Position numbers and translations under genes: made by a program
From: Fidelibacterota bacterium
GTDB lineage: Bacteria; Marinisomatota; Marinisomatia; Marinisomatales; UBA1611
Assembly (NCBI GenBank): GCA_002718285.1
Contig: PBAR01000011.1
Coordinates: 150,886-184,835, forward strand
Direction: 5' to 3'
DNA length: 33,950 bases
The notes under the pieces: model-generated
What the model was told of the DNA's origin: nothing
Database searches by the model: none
Seen by the model: only the letters and a program-made list of their open reading frames with translations
Shown: positions 26,901-33,950 of the stretch, piece by piece
Numbering within the stretch: the stretch's first letter is position 1
Layout: the number at the start of each line of letters is the position of its first letter

Positions 26901-29900
26901 CATTAAAAGACGGGATCCCGCTGAGGGGATCGTTAAAATGCCAGTAAGCAGAAATTGTTTCCGTTGAATTGGTCCAGTCATCATCTTCTTCGCCCAGCCC
27001 GTCAAACACGAAAACATTATCCGGCCCCTGGGTGTCTACCACAACCCCGTCTGATGATATGGGATCAGAAACGTTTCCCGCTTCATCTCCTGCTCTTACG
27101 TTTACAAAGTAAGCGACTCCGCTTGTAAGCGACATATCGCCCATGCTAAATGACGTGCTTAGACCGTTATCTACCCAATCCAGAATATTTGTATTTCCGG
27201 CAGCCGTACCTAACGAGACTTCGTATTTTGTTATTTGTGTTGCTTCTTCCGTGAAAGCAGGCCAGTTGGCAGAAAGTGCCGTGTCCGATGCTGTATATGA
27301 AATATCATCACCTGATCCGTCATTAACAACAGTTCCTGTCGGCGGAGAAATATCAATAACAACGCCGTCACTGCTCGCAACAGCAGAAACATTTCCAGCA
27401 ATATCCCATGCACGAACGTTCAGATAATAAGTCTGTCCATCAGCAAGACTCAGACCTGTTATTATATCTGTTGTACCCGTTCCGATATTGGTCCATGGGC
27501 TTGCATCTATTCCGCCAGGGTAAGTTCCTACTGAGTGCTGATAATATTCAATCCCTGAATTATCATCATGCCCACTCCAGAAAACCTGAATCTGGGTTGT
27601 GCTGTTTTGAAAATCCATGTCTATAATTTCACCTTCAAAAGGAGGGGTGTGAATATCATCGCTCCAGAAGGCTCCGGAAATATTACCATTGTTTCCGTTA
27701 TTGGTTTGATCTGTTAAAACCGATCCGGAACCGTCGCTGAAGTCCCAGTGGGCAACAAGGTTGTTAATCTCTGTCGGAGAGTGTTCTCCGGCCATGGTGT
27801 TAATTGTGTTTTCAGATAAAGCAGAATTCCAGATTGCCAGGCTGGATATATTACCGGAAAACGAATTTGTCCCCTGGCCACCCTGATCACCAATGCGCAG
27901 AGATGTGGGGTCTCCGGCCCAGCCCCCTCCATTGCTAATGGCAGGTTGAGAGCTGTAGTAAGGACCGTCTTGAACGCCGTTTACATAGAAATAAATTTCC
28001 AGCTCATTTCCAATATCCTCAACGGTTACAGCCATATGCTGCCACTGATCAAACTCATATGTAATTGTAGAGTTTATTGTTTCCCAACAACCGCTCTGAT
28101 CCCAATAAACAAGATTCTGTGCATTGTTGGGCGAACAATTATTCGGGCCGTCCCAGGTTAGCGCAAACCCATACCCGTATTGTCCTTTCATTAGAATGGT
28201 GCTTTCACCATCATGAATTGTAGGATACAGCCAAGTGGCTATAGTCAGGGCTTTTCCGCTTTCCATCGGGTTGTTAGAAACACCGTCCCCCAGATCAAGC
28301 GAGCCACTATGGGGAATTTCAACAAAACCATTTGTACCGTCAAAGACAAGAGAATAAGTGCTTTGAGCTTGCGGCTCTGTGACATATCCTTCAACAGCAT
28401 CATAGACAACCGGGGGAGTTGCATCTACGGTTACCCCGTCAGTATATACTGTGTCTGAGACTTGGGAGTCCTGATCTATGGCGCGAACACCTACGGAATA
28501 CGACTCCCCGTCAATCAGGTTGAGACCTGAAATAACCGCAGATGTATCTGTGCCGTTCGATGTCCAGGGAAGGACATTGTCCACACCATATAAAACCGCA
28601 AGTGCGCTGACCCGTATCTGATCAAAACAGGCATACCAGTCATTTCCGCTTCCGTTATCATAAGCTTCAAAAACAAAATTACCGCTCTTACCGGAGAATG
28701 ACGGCATAAGGATTCTTACCTCCTGCCACTCTGATGTCGGGGAATGATTGTGGTCTATGCTCCATAGAAGAGTTCTGTCGGGGGCACCGGAGGCCTCAAA
28801 ATAAACACTTATTCCATCTCCGTTATTAAGCATAACGCTTCCTTCGTTTGAATAGTCAATTGCGCGATAATAAAAGAAAAGGCTATCCCCTTCATTAACC
28901 GGCCCAACTTCAGGAGATATTAAGGCAGCTATGTCTCCGACAACATATACATTGACTCGAACATATCGGCTGTTATTAACCCCGTTGTTTCCCTGTACAT
29001 CAAAATTTCTTGTCGATCCATCCGATGTGAAAGATGTCTGTGTCCAGCCATCGGGAATCGACGATGAAAAGGATGAATTAAAATCTTCAGTCAAATAAGA
29101 AGCTCCAGCATCTGAAACAATATCCAGATCTCCAACAGCATATTGATAGCTAAGTATATCGTTATCTGTAAACCCCCACCAGTTAGCAGATAGAGAGCTC
29201 GTGGAATTGGACCAGGTTATGTCTGCGCCGGGACCCAGCCCGTCAACAACAGACCCGGCCTGGGGTCTTTGGCTGGAATATACTGACTCAAAGGCTCCAA
29301 GGTCAGGACTTGAACCAACCGGATCAGGGCGCGGATTTCCATATAGGTCTTTGACGGGAGCATTTATTGGTGAGCCTGCACCAATACAGGGAGAATAGTC
29401 CGATAAGCGATAATCACCGGATACCGTATCTTTAAAAACATTACTCCACCGTTCCCTGCTTAACGAAAGGTTTGTTGCTCCTCCTATATCGGGAGAAACG
29501 GCGGAGTGGGTTATGTCATAGGGGCCTTCGAAAGCCTGTTCAGAGCGGCCTTTAATTATACAATTTTCAAATTGAATAATAGAACCACTCACAAGGTCAC
29601 CACCGTTGAAAACCGAGCCGCCATAGTTTATAATTGTTGAGTTTCTTATAAGCGGGCTGCAGGAGTTATTCCAATAAAAACCGTTTTTACTGCCTTCGAT
29701 ATAATTATAAAATAAAATATTTTCCAGGATCGCATTTGCACCGTGAAACTTTATAGAATTATTGCTTTGGTTATCATAAAATCTACAGTTGGCAATTCTT
29801 GGAGCGCCGCCGGAAGCATCTACGGAAGCCGCATCATAAGAGCTTCCTGAAAAAGAAAATCCGGTAATCTCGCTGTTTGTATTGCTAAGTGTTAGTGTGT

Positions 29901-32550
29901 GTGTCGATGGTTGATTGGGAACAATGTGAGTTTCAAATGGCCCCGAAAAACTCGTCAAAACAACATTCTTGCCGCTAATATAAAAATTTTCTGTATATGT
30001 GCCTGGATAAACAAGAACCGTGTCTCCATCCATAATATCACTATTATTGATAGCGCTCTGGATTATTTGATAATCTCCAGTTCCATCTTGCTTTACCGAA
30101 AAAGAAACATTGTCTCTAATGCTGCGATTGTTTTCAATGGCCCCTATATCCGGGTTGGTCCCATTTGGCGTGGGCCTGGAGTTGCCAAAAATATCGGTTG
30201 ACGGAGCCATTATGGTTGAACCATAATAAGTGTCTGAAACAGTGCCTTTCCCAATGGCACTGCTACCGGATCTGAGGGCATAGTTGTTTTGATCAATATT
30301 TACAAAGGGGTCCGCAGATGTAAAAACATTTCCAGAAGAGCGCTTGATTTTGCTATTATCGCTGAAGGATTCACTTGTATAGTTATTGAGGAAAACAGTT
30401 CTTCCGTTGTTTATGGATATTTGCTCATAATAGGTAAAAAAGCTGTCTGCAGAACTACTATAACCTTTGTTTTGAGAAATAATTGAATTCATTATTAACA
30501 CACTGTCTAAGGCTGATGACATGTTTATATCAAGACCCATGGCATAAAGATCAGAAACGTTTTTATTGTTTGCTATTGTCGTGTTAACCACAATAGCCGT
30601 ATCAGAACCATCAAAACTTAAACCTGCGCTTGTAGTTTGAGTATTGTTGTTGCTTATGATAGTGTTGCTTATTTCAATTTTTGTAGTATGGTTGATATAA
30701 ACCGGTTGTCCGTAATATGATGTGTTATTATAAATGTTTGAATTGGTTATTTTAACCAGTCTGTTTGTTTGTGAGTTTCCGGTTACTCTAATTCCCCCGC
30801 CCGTTCCCTCATGGCCAGTGTTGTTTTTTATAGTAACATGATCCACAAATAATGTGTCCAGGTCAAATGCAAATATTGCTCCGGCAGCAAAACAGGGACT
30901 ACATGGAACATAAACATCTTCGTCAAAATTCCCACCGGTAACGGTGACCCCTGACAAATACATGCTTGCTTTGTCTTTGTCCCATGTATCAATATGAATT
31001 GTGGGGCCCTGGTTGTTACCGTTTATAACCGTGGCACTTATATAAGATGTGTCTTTAGTTGTTAAATACCGGCTTCCAATTGTAACAGACAGCCCTCGCA
31101 GCAGGGAAACATTCTCACTGTAAGTGCCCTGGGCCAATAAAACCGTATCTCCGGAAGATGCAATATCAAGAGCACGTTGAATTGTTAATAGTGGCGATTC
31201 TTCAGTCCCAATATTGGAGTCGCTTCCGGCTGTAGACACATTGATTATATTTAATTTTTCCGCGTAGCTGCTTTCCAGGGCGCCCATATCGGGTGATGAA
31301 CCTGATGGGTTGGGGCGATCAACATCATTAATATCTTTTGTTGGAGCAAGAAGAGTATTACCATCATAGTGTGCGGATGCTATTCCGTTTCCAACGGCAC
31401 CACTGAATATCCCCAGGCTGTAATCTCCGCCAGCAGAGTTAACAAAAGGGCTGGTGGTGCTAAAAAAATTGCCGCTGGATCTTTTTATTCTATCTGAACC
31501 GCTAATACCGGGGTTTACGTAGTTATTCAGCATTACTATTTTTCCGTTGTAGAATTCTACGCTACTGTACATTAAGTCGTATCGGTCTTCGTTTGAATTA
31601 TACTGATAGTTTTGCGAAACTATGTTATTCATAAACAGCACACTGTCAGAGCCGGATGACAAGCTAATTAGAAACGTTTGGCTGCTGTTTTCTATCTTGT
31701 TGTTTGCTACGGTATTATTAACAATTTTCATATGCTCAACATCATTTGAAATCGAAACCACTACAGCTGCATAACTGGATTCATTTCCTTCAACCAGGGT
31801 GTTGGTCATTTCAAAATCATCAGTGTTTATTAAAACGTTATAATAATCAGGTGATATGTTGTCAGCTATCTTTGTGTCCGCAATTTTTACATAGTTAAAA
31901 TTATTGGTGTGGACACCCCCAGATGTGCTGGTACTTTCAGTGCTGTTGTTTCTAATTACCGTATGGTCCAAAACAAGAGTGTCTCCTTGATAACCATAGA
32001 TCCCGCCGCCAATCACACAACTGGAACAGTGATAGGGGTCATCTTCATCTACATCTATTGCGCCACCGTTGGTGAGTGTTAATCCAATAAGATTTAATGA
32101 TGTGGAACTATTGTTCGTGTAAATAACCGGTCCGTTTTCATTTCCATCAATTATGGTGCTGCTAATGTAGGATGTGTCCTGAGTTGTTAGGTATTGGCTT
32201 GCCAGCGTTATGTTTGTTCCCGATGTGTGGGTAATGTTTTCCGTGTAGGTTCCAGAAGCAACCAGGACCGTATCGCCGCCAGACGTGGCGTTAATGCCTT
32301 TCTGGACAGTTAAAAACGGGGATGCTGATGTTCCCACATTAGAATCACTCCCGTTTTTGCTCACATACGCGACCGTTAGTTTTTTATTCAGGCTGTTTTC
32401 AATAGCCCCCATATCGGGAAGCGCACCTCGGGAAAGACCATTGATGTCTTTTGTCGGCGCAGAAACTGTGTTACCATCATAAAATACAGATGCGAGACCT
32501 CCCGCAATTGCATGGCTGAACGGCGTTAAGCCATAGTTGTCTTTAGACAT
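23938..32550 (-). CDS. Giant multidomain surface protein with type IX secretion tail; 3' part of a frameshifted gene
   Basis: This 2870-aa reading frame is the downstream part of a gene whose 5' part lies at 32553-33950. Domain order (approximate residues): end of beta-helix 1 with a choice-of-anchor-Q-like ending PDMGAIE (1-51); beta-helix 2 (56-425); beta-helix 3 (430-804); beta-helix 4 (806-1087). Next come an Ig/FN3-like module that holds an inserted choice-of-anchor-J-like domain (1152-1320), a LamG/concanavalin-like domain (1398-1630), eight more Ig/FN3-like modules of about 105-110 aa (1634-2485), an Ig-like domain, a dockerin-like Ca-loop segment with DYNRDLTIDIQDL (about 2582-2645), and a 90-aa sorting tail beginning FALRQNYPNPFNP (2781-2870). 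The beta-helices are pectin-lyase-like but no catalytic residues are assigned; adhesion or glycan binding is more likely. The Met at 32550 is not a real start: homologous sequence continues upstream in this frame and there is no ribosome site. Confidence 0.9.
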   Translation of the reverse strand: MSKDNYGLTPFSHAIAGGLASVFYDGNTVSAPTKDINGLSRGALPDMGAIENSLNKKLTVAYVSKNGSDSNVGTSASPFLTVQKGINATSGGDTVLVASGTYTENITHTSGTNITLASQYLTTQDTSYISSTIIDGNENGPVIYTNNSSTSLNLIGLTLTNGGAIDVDEDDPYHCSSCVIGGGIYGYQGDTLVLDHTVIRNNSTESTSTSGGVHTNNFNYVKIADTKIADNISPDYYNVLINTDDFEMTNTLVEGNESSYAAVVVSISNDVEHMKIVNNTVANNKIENSSQTFLISLSSGSDSVLFMNNIVSQNYQYNSNEDRYDLMYSSVEFYNGKIVMLNNYVNPGISGSDRIKRSSGNFFSTTSPFVNSAGGDYSLGIFSGAVGNGIASAHYDGNTLLAPTKDINDVDRPNPSGSSPDMGALESSYAEKLNIINVSTAGSDSNIGTEESPLLTIQRALDIASSGDTVLLAQGTYSENVSLLRGLSVTIGSRYLTTKDTSYISATVINGNNQGPTIHIDTWDKDKASMYLSGVTVTGGNFDEDVYVPCSPCFAAGAIFAFDLDTLFVDHVTIKNNTGHEGTGGGIRVTGNSQTNRLVKITNSNIYNNTSYYGQPVYINHTTKIEISNTIISNNNTQTTSAGLSFDGSDTAIVVNTTIANNKNVSDLYAMGLDINMSSALDSVLIMNSIISQNKGYSSSADSFFTYYEQISINNGRTVFLNNYTSESFSDNSKIKRSSGNVFTSADPFVNIDQNNYALRSGSSAIGKGTVSDTYYGSTIMAPSTDIFGNSRPTPNGTNPDIGAIENNRSIRDNVSFSVKQDGTGDYQIIQSAINNSDIMDGDTVLVYPGTYTENFYISGKNVVLTSFSGPFETHIVPNQPSTHTLTLSNTNSEITGFSFSGSSYDAASVDASGGAPRIANCRFYDNQSNNSIKFHGANAILENILFYNYIEGSKNGFYWNNSCSPLIRNSTIINYGGSVFNGGDLVSGSIIQFENCIIKGRSEQAFEGPYDITHSAVSPDIGGATNLSLSRERWSNVFKDTVSGDYRLSDYSPCIGAGSPINAPVKDLYGNPRPDPVGSSPDLGAFESVYSSQRPQAGSVVDGLGPGADITWSNSTSSLSANWWGFTDNDILSYQYAVGDLDIVSDAGASYLTEDFNSSFSSSIPDGWTQTSFTSDGSTRNFDVQGNNGVNNSRYVRVNVYVVGDIAALISPEVGPVNEGDSLFFYYRAIDYSNEGSVMLNNGDGISVYFEASGAPDRTLLWSIDHNHSPTSEWQEVRILMPSFSGKSGNFVFEAYDNGSGNDWYACFDQIRVSALAVLYGVDNVLPWTSNGTDTSAVISGLNLIDGESYSVGVRAIDQDSQVSDTVYTDGVTVDATPPVVYDAVEGYVTEPQAQSTYSLVFDGTNGFVEIPHSGSLDLGDGVSNNPMESGKALTIATWLYPTIHDGESTILMKGQYGYGFALTWDGPNNCSPNNAQNLVYWDQSGCWETINSTITYEFDQWQHMAVTVEDIGNELEIYFYVNGVQDGPYYSSQPAISNGGGWAGDPTSLRIGDQGGQGTNSFSGNISSLAIWNSALSENTINTMAGEHSPTEINNLVAHWDFSDGSGSVLTDQTNNGNNGNISGAFWSDDIHTPPFEGEIIDMDFQNSTTQIQVFWSGHDDNSGIEYYQHSVGTYPGGIDASPWTNIGTGTTDIITGLSLADGQTYYLNVRAWDIAGNVSAVASSDGVVIDISPPTGTVVNDGSGDDISYTASDTALSANWPAFTEEATQITKYEVSLGTAAGNTNILDWVDNGLSTSFSMGDMSLTSGVAYFVNVRAGDEAGNVSDPISSDGVVVDTQGPDNVFVFDGLGEEDDDWTNSTETISAYWHFNDPLSGIPSFNAYEYAIGITPGGTQFTGWTPVARDSFFTLQNQQLIGGSTYYVSVRATDVLGNQSSVAISDGITVDVLLPTVGIPLDGSSQEDLDWQSSTNSLSVHWTATDTRDRQMDYFEYAVSTVPGDSNMVSWTNAGANNSATITGLSLSEGITYYSSIRAYDAAGNRSSAVSTDGITVDITPPVAGGVTDGQGADISFTASGNSLEGHWTGFDDGLSGLSYYHAAAGTNIGSWDVVPWTSVSLDTQVVFNGLSLISGQAYYLSVKAYDRAQNASQTASSNGVVSDQTGPEIGYVSDGISEDIEWVISSSELEASWNSFNDPLSGIKNYEYAVGDSPEGVNILSWTNIGLETQVLIQGLPLSHGSQYYIGVRGIDSVDNIGPPSFSNGLTVDLVLPDVTGVIESETAGVEGLDLDYMNQADTIIISWSGQDALSGVEYFETSLGTVEGSDDIVSWKVIDNPNIFSDELFNLGLQNGAAYFANVRARDVAGNLSDVVSGDGVLIDLTPPLNGEVIDGQIEDLAFTSSSDTLISSWSGFSDDISGIEYFEYSIGITDLGGAEVLGWVSAGPDTEFFLEEGLLLENAQTYYAAVRATDFAGNVSNISVSNGITVDLIDLELLTSTLENESYLPMDGIPVLSYSFSEDVKSSSVEISGNVSGSISTTMLDSSISIEFLGPFASLDTFNIITFVDDYSGKDSLTLDYTFYTDLLADYNRDLTIDIQDLSEFVTVWNNTDLTGELGPFTGTVPQVTVSLDGALDLRDVMAFTRMWHWSHATPLVIAGRNQEGPDLIAVQDGNGIVIMPPQGTVALQVAVKYPAEARDIIMQPDNSQIEDEIKLSKKEKENGIVLVEKAFLKERMEKKVILETISLDKNPAAIDIHYISYGKDRSVISSGVKVLDIIAVPHEFALRQNYPNPFNPVTHVRYEIPENGPVEIIIYDILGKEVAGLLSADMQAGYHSIAWRGLNKNGQPVGAGVYFAQFRSKGLTKTIKMLLLK
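23941..24210 (-). other. Type IX secretion C-terminal sorting domain (90 aa) of the giant protein
   Basis: The tail opens with FALRQNYPNPFNP, continues with VRYEIPENGPVEIIIYDILG and GYHSIAWRGLNKNGQPVGAG, and ends VYFAQFRSKGLTKTIKMLLLK. This is the beta-sandwich tail (type A) that directs cargo through the type IX secretion system and is usually removed on attachment to the cell surface. It implies that the host has Por/Spr-type secretion genes elsewhere. Confidence 0.9.
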
Positions 32551-33470
32551 GTCTAAGAACGGGTCCGCCTCTGTAAAAATATTCCCGACTGATCTTTTGA
32601 CTCTCTGTCCTGCCCAACATGGTAATACAGACCTGTGTAGTTATTTATTAACACCACTTTACCGGTAGAAAATCCCATATCGCGATTATTTACATCATAA
32701 ACTTCATCGGAGTTGTCCCACGAAGAGTTTTGGGCAACGATAGTGTTCATGATCAATATACTGTCCAAGCTGGAGCTGGTAACTACATAGAGCCCGTCTG
32801 TGCACCCTTGACAATCATTTTTATTATTAGCGATAGTACAGTTTATAATTTGTATTTCATCAGAGTATATATTTGCAGCCCCATAACCTTTGGTTGTGTT
32901 TCCTTCAATCAGTGTGTTTGTCATTTTAAACCACTTGGCACCACCAACATTAAGGCCGCCGCCTTGAGTGTCCGGTTGTCTGTTATCAGATATTTTTGAA
33001 TTTTCAATTCTCACATAATCAACCCCACTAGTATAAACCCCTCCTGATGTACCACAACAATCTTCACTCGTATTGTTTCTAACAACCACATGATCTATTA
33101 TAAGAGTGTCTAAGCCCACTACATGAAGACCCCCTCCATAATATTCACCTTTTGCACCATTTGTCAGGGTAAGCCCAACAAGATTCAGAGACCCTGAATT
33201 CATATGCATGTATAAAACGACATCGTCAGCATCTCCATTAATGATTGTGCTGCTGATATAGGATGTGTCCTGAGTTGTCAGGTACAGACTTGCCAGTGTT
33301 ATGTTTTTATCGCTTGTACAGGTTATGTTTTCTGTATATATCCCTGAAGCCACCAAAATAGTATCACCATTTATTGCTGCGTTAATAGCTCTTTGGATCG
33401 TCAAGAACGGTGAAGATTCAGTTCCGTTATTTGAATCAGAACCGGTTTTTGATACATGCCAAACAGGACC
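29290..33470 (-). repeat. About 1.1-kb beta-helix module repeats
   Basis: Related modules follow each other, each opening with SKxGSDSN.GT..SP.LT.Q and a GDTVL/ILVASGTYTENI stretch and closing with a choice-of-anchor-Q-like DI.G..RP.P.GS.PDMGA.E phrase. Some parts are similar even in DNA: the word ggatgtgtcctgagttgt occurs at both 32170 and 33260 (1090 nt apart), and a diverged copy lies near 31046. The fourth module (about 30140-29290) is more diverged and shorter. Confidence 0.8.
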
Positions 33471-33950
33471 GCCAGAAAAATCGAAGACCCGTACATGACC
33501 AGATCTACCGCCGTTACCATCGTTATCGGGTGCTCCTATGGCTACGCGGTCACCCGATGAATTGATCGAAACAGATTGACCTGAGTGGTCATAAGAGGCT
33601 TCTCCATCAATGTCCATTTTAAGCCGGGTCCAGCTCCCGCTGCTATATTCATAAACACGTACGTGACCAGAGTTATTGCCATTACCATCATTATATTTTA
33701 CACCTATGGCTACGCGGTCACCCGATGAATTAACCGAAACAGATTGGCCTGAGTAGTCAGCAGAGGCTTCTCCATCAATGTCACTTCCCATCTGGGTCCA
33801 GCTCCCGCTGCTATATTCATAAACACGTACGTGACCGGAGTTGGTTCCATTACCTTCGTTATCGGGTGCTCCTATGGCTACGTGGTCACCCGATGAATTG
33901 ATCGAAACAGAGTAGCCTGACTCGTCACCAGAGGCTTCTCCATCAATGTC
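32553..33950 (-). CDS. 5' part (partial) of the giant surface protein: FG-GAP-like repeats plus first beta-helix
   Basis: The frame is open from the right window edge; the apparent Met at 33791 is internal, since the upstream 53 codons give the same repeat. It encodes three 56-aa tandem repeats (DIDGEAS..SG.SVS.NSSGDRVAIGAP..), which resemble FG-GAP/integrin-type beta-propeller blades. These are followed by WHVSKTGSDSNNGTESSPFLTIQRAINAA and a pectin-lyase-like parallel beta-helix. The frame then goes wrong: NNYTGLYYHVGQDR is followed by an unrelated tail and a TAG at 32553-32555. The other frame continues the expected RVKRSVGNIFTEADPFLDMS, matching the RIKRSSGNFFSTTSPFVN of the next module. 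This and the following frame are therefore one gene interrupted by a 2-nt shift. The signal peptide must lie beyond the window. Confidence 0.85.
   Translation of the reverse strand, partial: DIDGEASGDESGYSVSINSSGDHVAIGAPDNEGNGTNSGHVRVYEYSSGSWTQMGSDIDGEASADYSGQSVSVNSSGDRVAIGVKYNDGNGNNSGHVRVYEYSSGSWTRLKMDIDGEASYDHSGQSVSINSSGDRVAIGAPDNDGNGGRSGHVRVFDFSGGPVWHVSKTGSDSNNGTESSPFLTIQRAINAAINGDTILVASGIYTENITCTSDKNITLASLYLTTQDTSYISSTIINGDADDVVLYMHMNSGSLNLVGLTLTNGAKGEYYGGGLHVVGLDTLIIDHVVVRNNTSEDCCGTSGGVYTSGVDYVRIENSKISDNRQPDTQGGGLNVGGAKWFKMTNTLIEGNTTKGYGAANIYSDEIQIINCTIANNKNDCQGCTDGLYVVTSSSLDSILIMNTIVAQNSSWDNSDEVYDVNNRDMGFSTGKVVLINNYTGLYYHVGQDRESKDQSGIFLQRRTRS
32601..32606 (-). other. (AG)3 run, site of the frameshift in the giant surface-protein gene
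   Basis: On the coding strand the sequence reads gac-agagag-tcaaaag. Removing one AG unit gives GAC AGA GTC AAA AGA TCA (D R V K R S) and joins the two reading frames exactly as the homologous modules predict. A dinucleotide slip, in the cell or in sequencing or assembly, explains the break. Confidence 0.75.
33469..33950 (-). repeat. 168-bp in-frame tandem repeats (56 aa)
   Basis: The coding-strand word gacattgatgga begins at 33950, 33782 and 33614, an exact 168-nt period. The units share long near-identical stretches (for example the codons for SSGDRVAIG and SGHVRVYEYSSGSWT). The last unit decays after about 145 nt into the beta-helix region. The array continues past the window edge, so the copy number is unknown. 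Confidence 0.9.

Noticed and set aside
32548..32550. Independent start for the 2870-aa frame
   Set aside because: The same frame upstream encodes the homologous EADPFLD stretch of the beta-helix module, and there is no Shine-Dalgarno, so this Met is internal.
24163..33498. Numerous short plus-strand open frames opposite the giant gene and elsewhere
   Set aside because: They lack ribosome sites and recognisable domains, and are mirror images of well-supported minus-strand genes.
33469..33950. CRISPR array or phage-related direct repeats
   Set aside because: The 168-bp units are contiguous, in frame and coding, with no spacers.

Overview
The window looks like one stretch of a bacterial chromosome from an AT-rich, Gram-negative-type heterotroph of the Bacteroidota/FCB neighbourhood. 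A Marinimicrobia (SAR406)-like organism is my best guess, with Ignavibacteria- or Calditrichota-like lineages as alternatives. The reasons are the C-terminal NYPNPFNP-type sorting tail (type IX secretion type A tail), many exported or lipoprotein peptidases, an AceE-type homodimeric pyruvate dehydrogenase, and many starts with weak or absent Shine-Dalgarno sequences. No rRNA, tRNA, IS element, phage gene or CRISPR array was found.

Region 1 (1-18044, all minus strand) is a closely packed run of twelve genes. Read in the direction of transcription it holds a 91-aa unknown protein, a MATE transporter, aceE, aceF and lpd (the whole pyruvate dehydrogenase complex), a DUF5117-type zinc metalloprotease, an M16 insulinase-like lipoprotein, a DHFR/RibD-C-like reductase, an M1 aminopeptidase, a penicillin-acylase-family Ntn hydrolase, a glycerophosphodiester phosphodiesterase and a truncated rhodanese. 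Stop/start overlaps of 1-4 nt tie many of them together. The set suggests breakdown of external peptides and lipid head groups, with PDH feeding acetyl-CoA into central metabolism.

Region 2 (18098-19000, plus strand) is psuG, pseudouridine-5'-phosphate glycosidase, the only gene on the plus strand.

Region 3 (19047-33950, all minus strand) is a second tightly spaced unit. It begins beyond the right edge with a giant secreted surface protein made of FG-GAP-like tandem repeats, four parallel beta-helix modules, a choice-of-anchor-J-like domain, a LamG-like domain, nine Ig/FN3-like modules, a dockerin-like segment and a type IX tail. In this sequence it is split in two by a frameshift at an (AG)3 run. 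It is followed by a TPR/SLH lipoprotein, a FlgT/CsgG-like protein, an LPP20-like protein, a TlpA-like thioredoxin and a metallophosphatase-family protein.

The most notable result is in that last gene. An in-frame TGA (20031-20033) sits in a Cys-Gly-[TGA] motif. It is followed, 11 nt downstream, by a 7-bp hairpin with a GGUCU apical loop starting 18 nt after the UGA. That is the loop and spacing I recall for the E. coli fdhF SECIS element. The gene is therefore very likely a selenoprotein (370 aa, exported, C-G-U motif) translated directly after an exported thioredoxin-like protein (TAA immediately followed by ATG). An ordinary annotation would truncate it to a 310-aa ORF and lose the signal peptide and the selenocysteine. 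TGA is a normal stop for several genes in the window, so a genome-wide code change is not the explanation.
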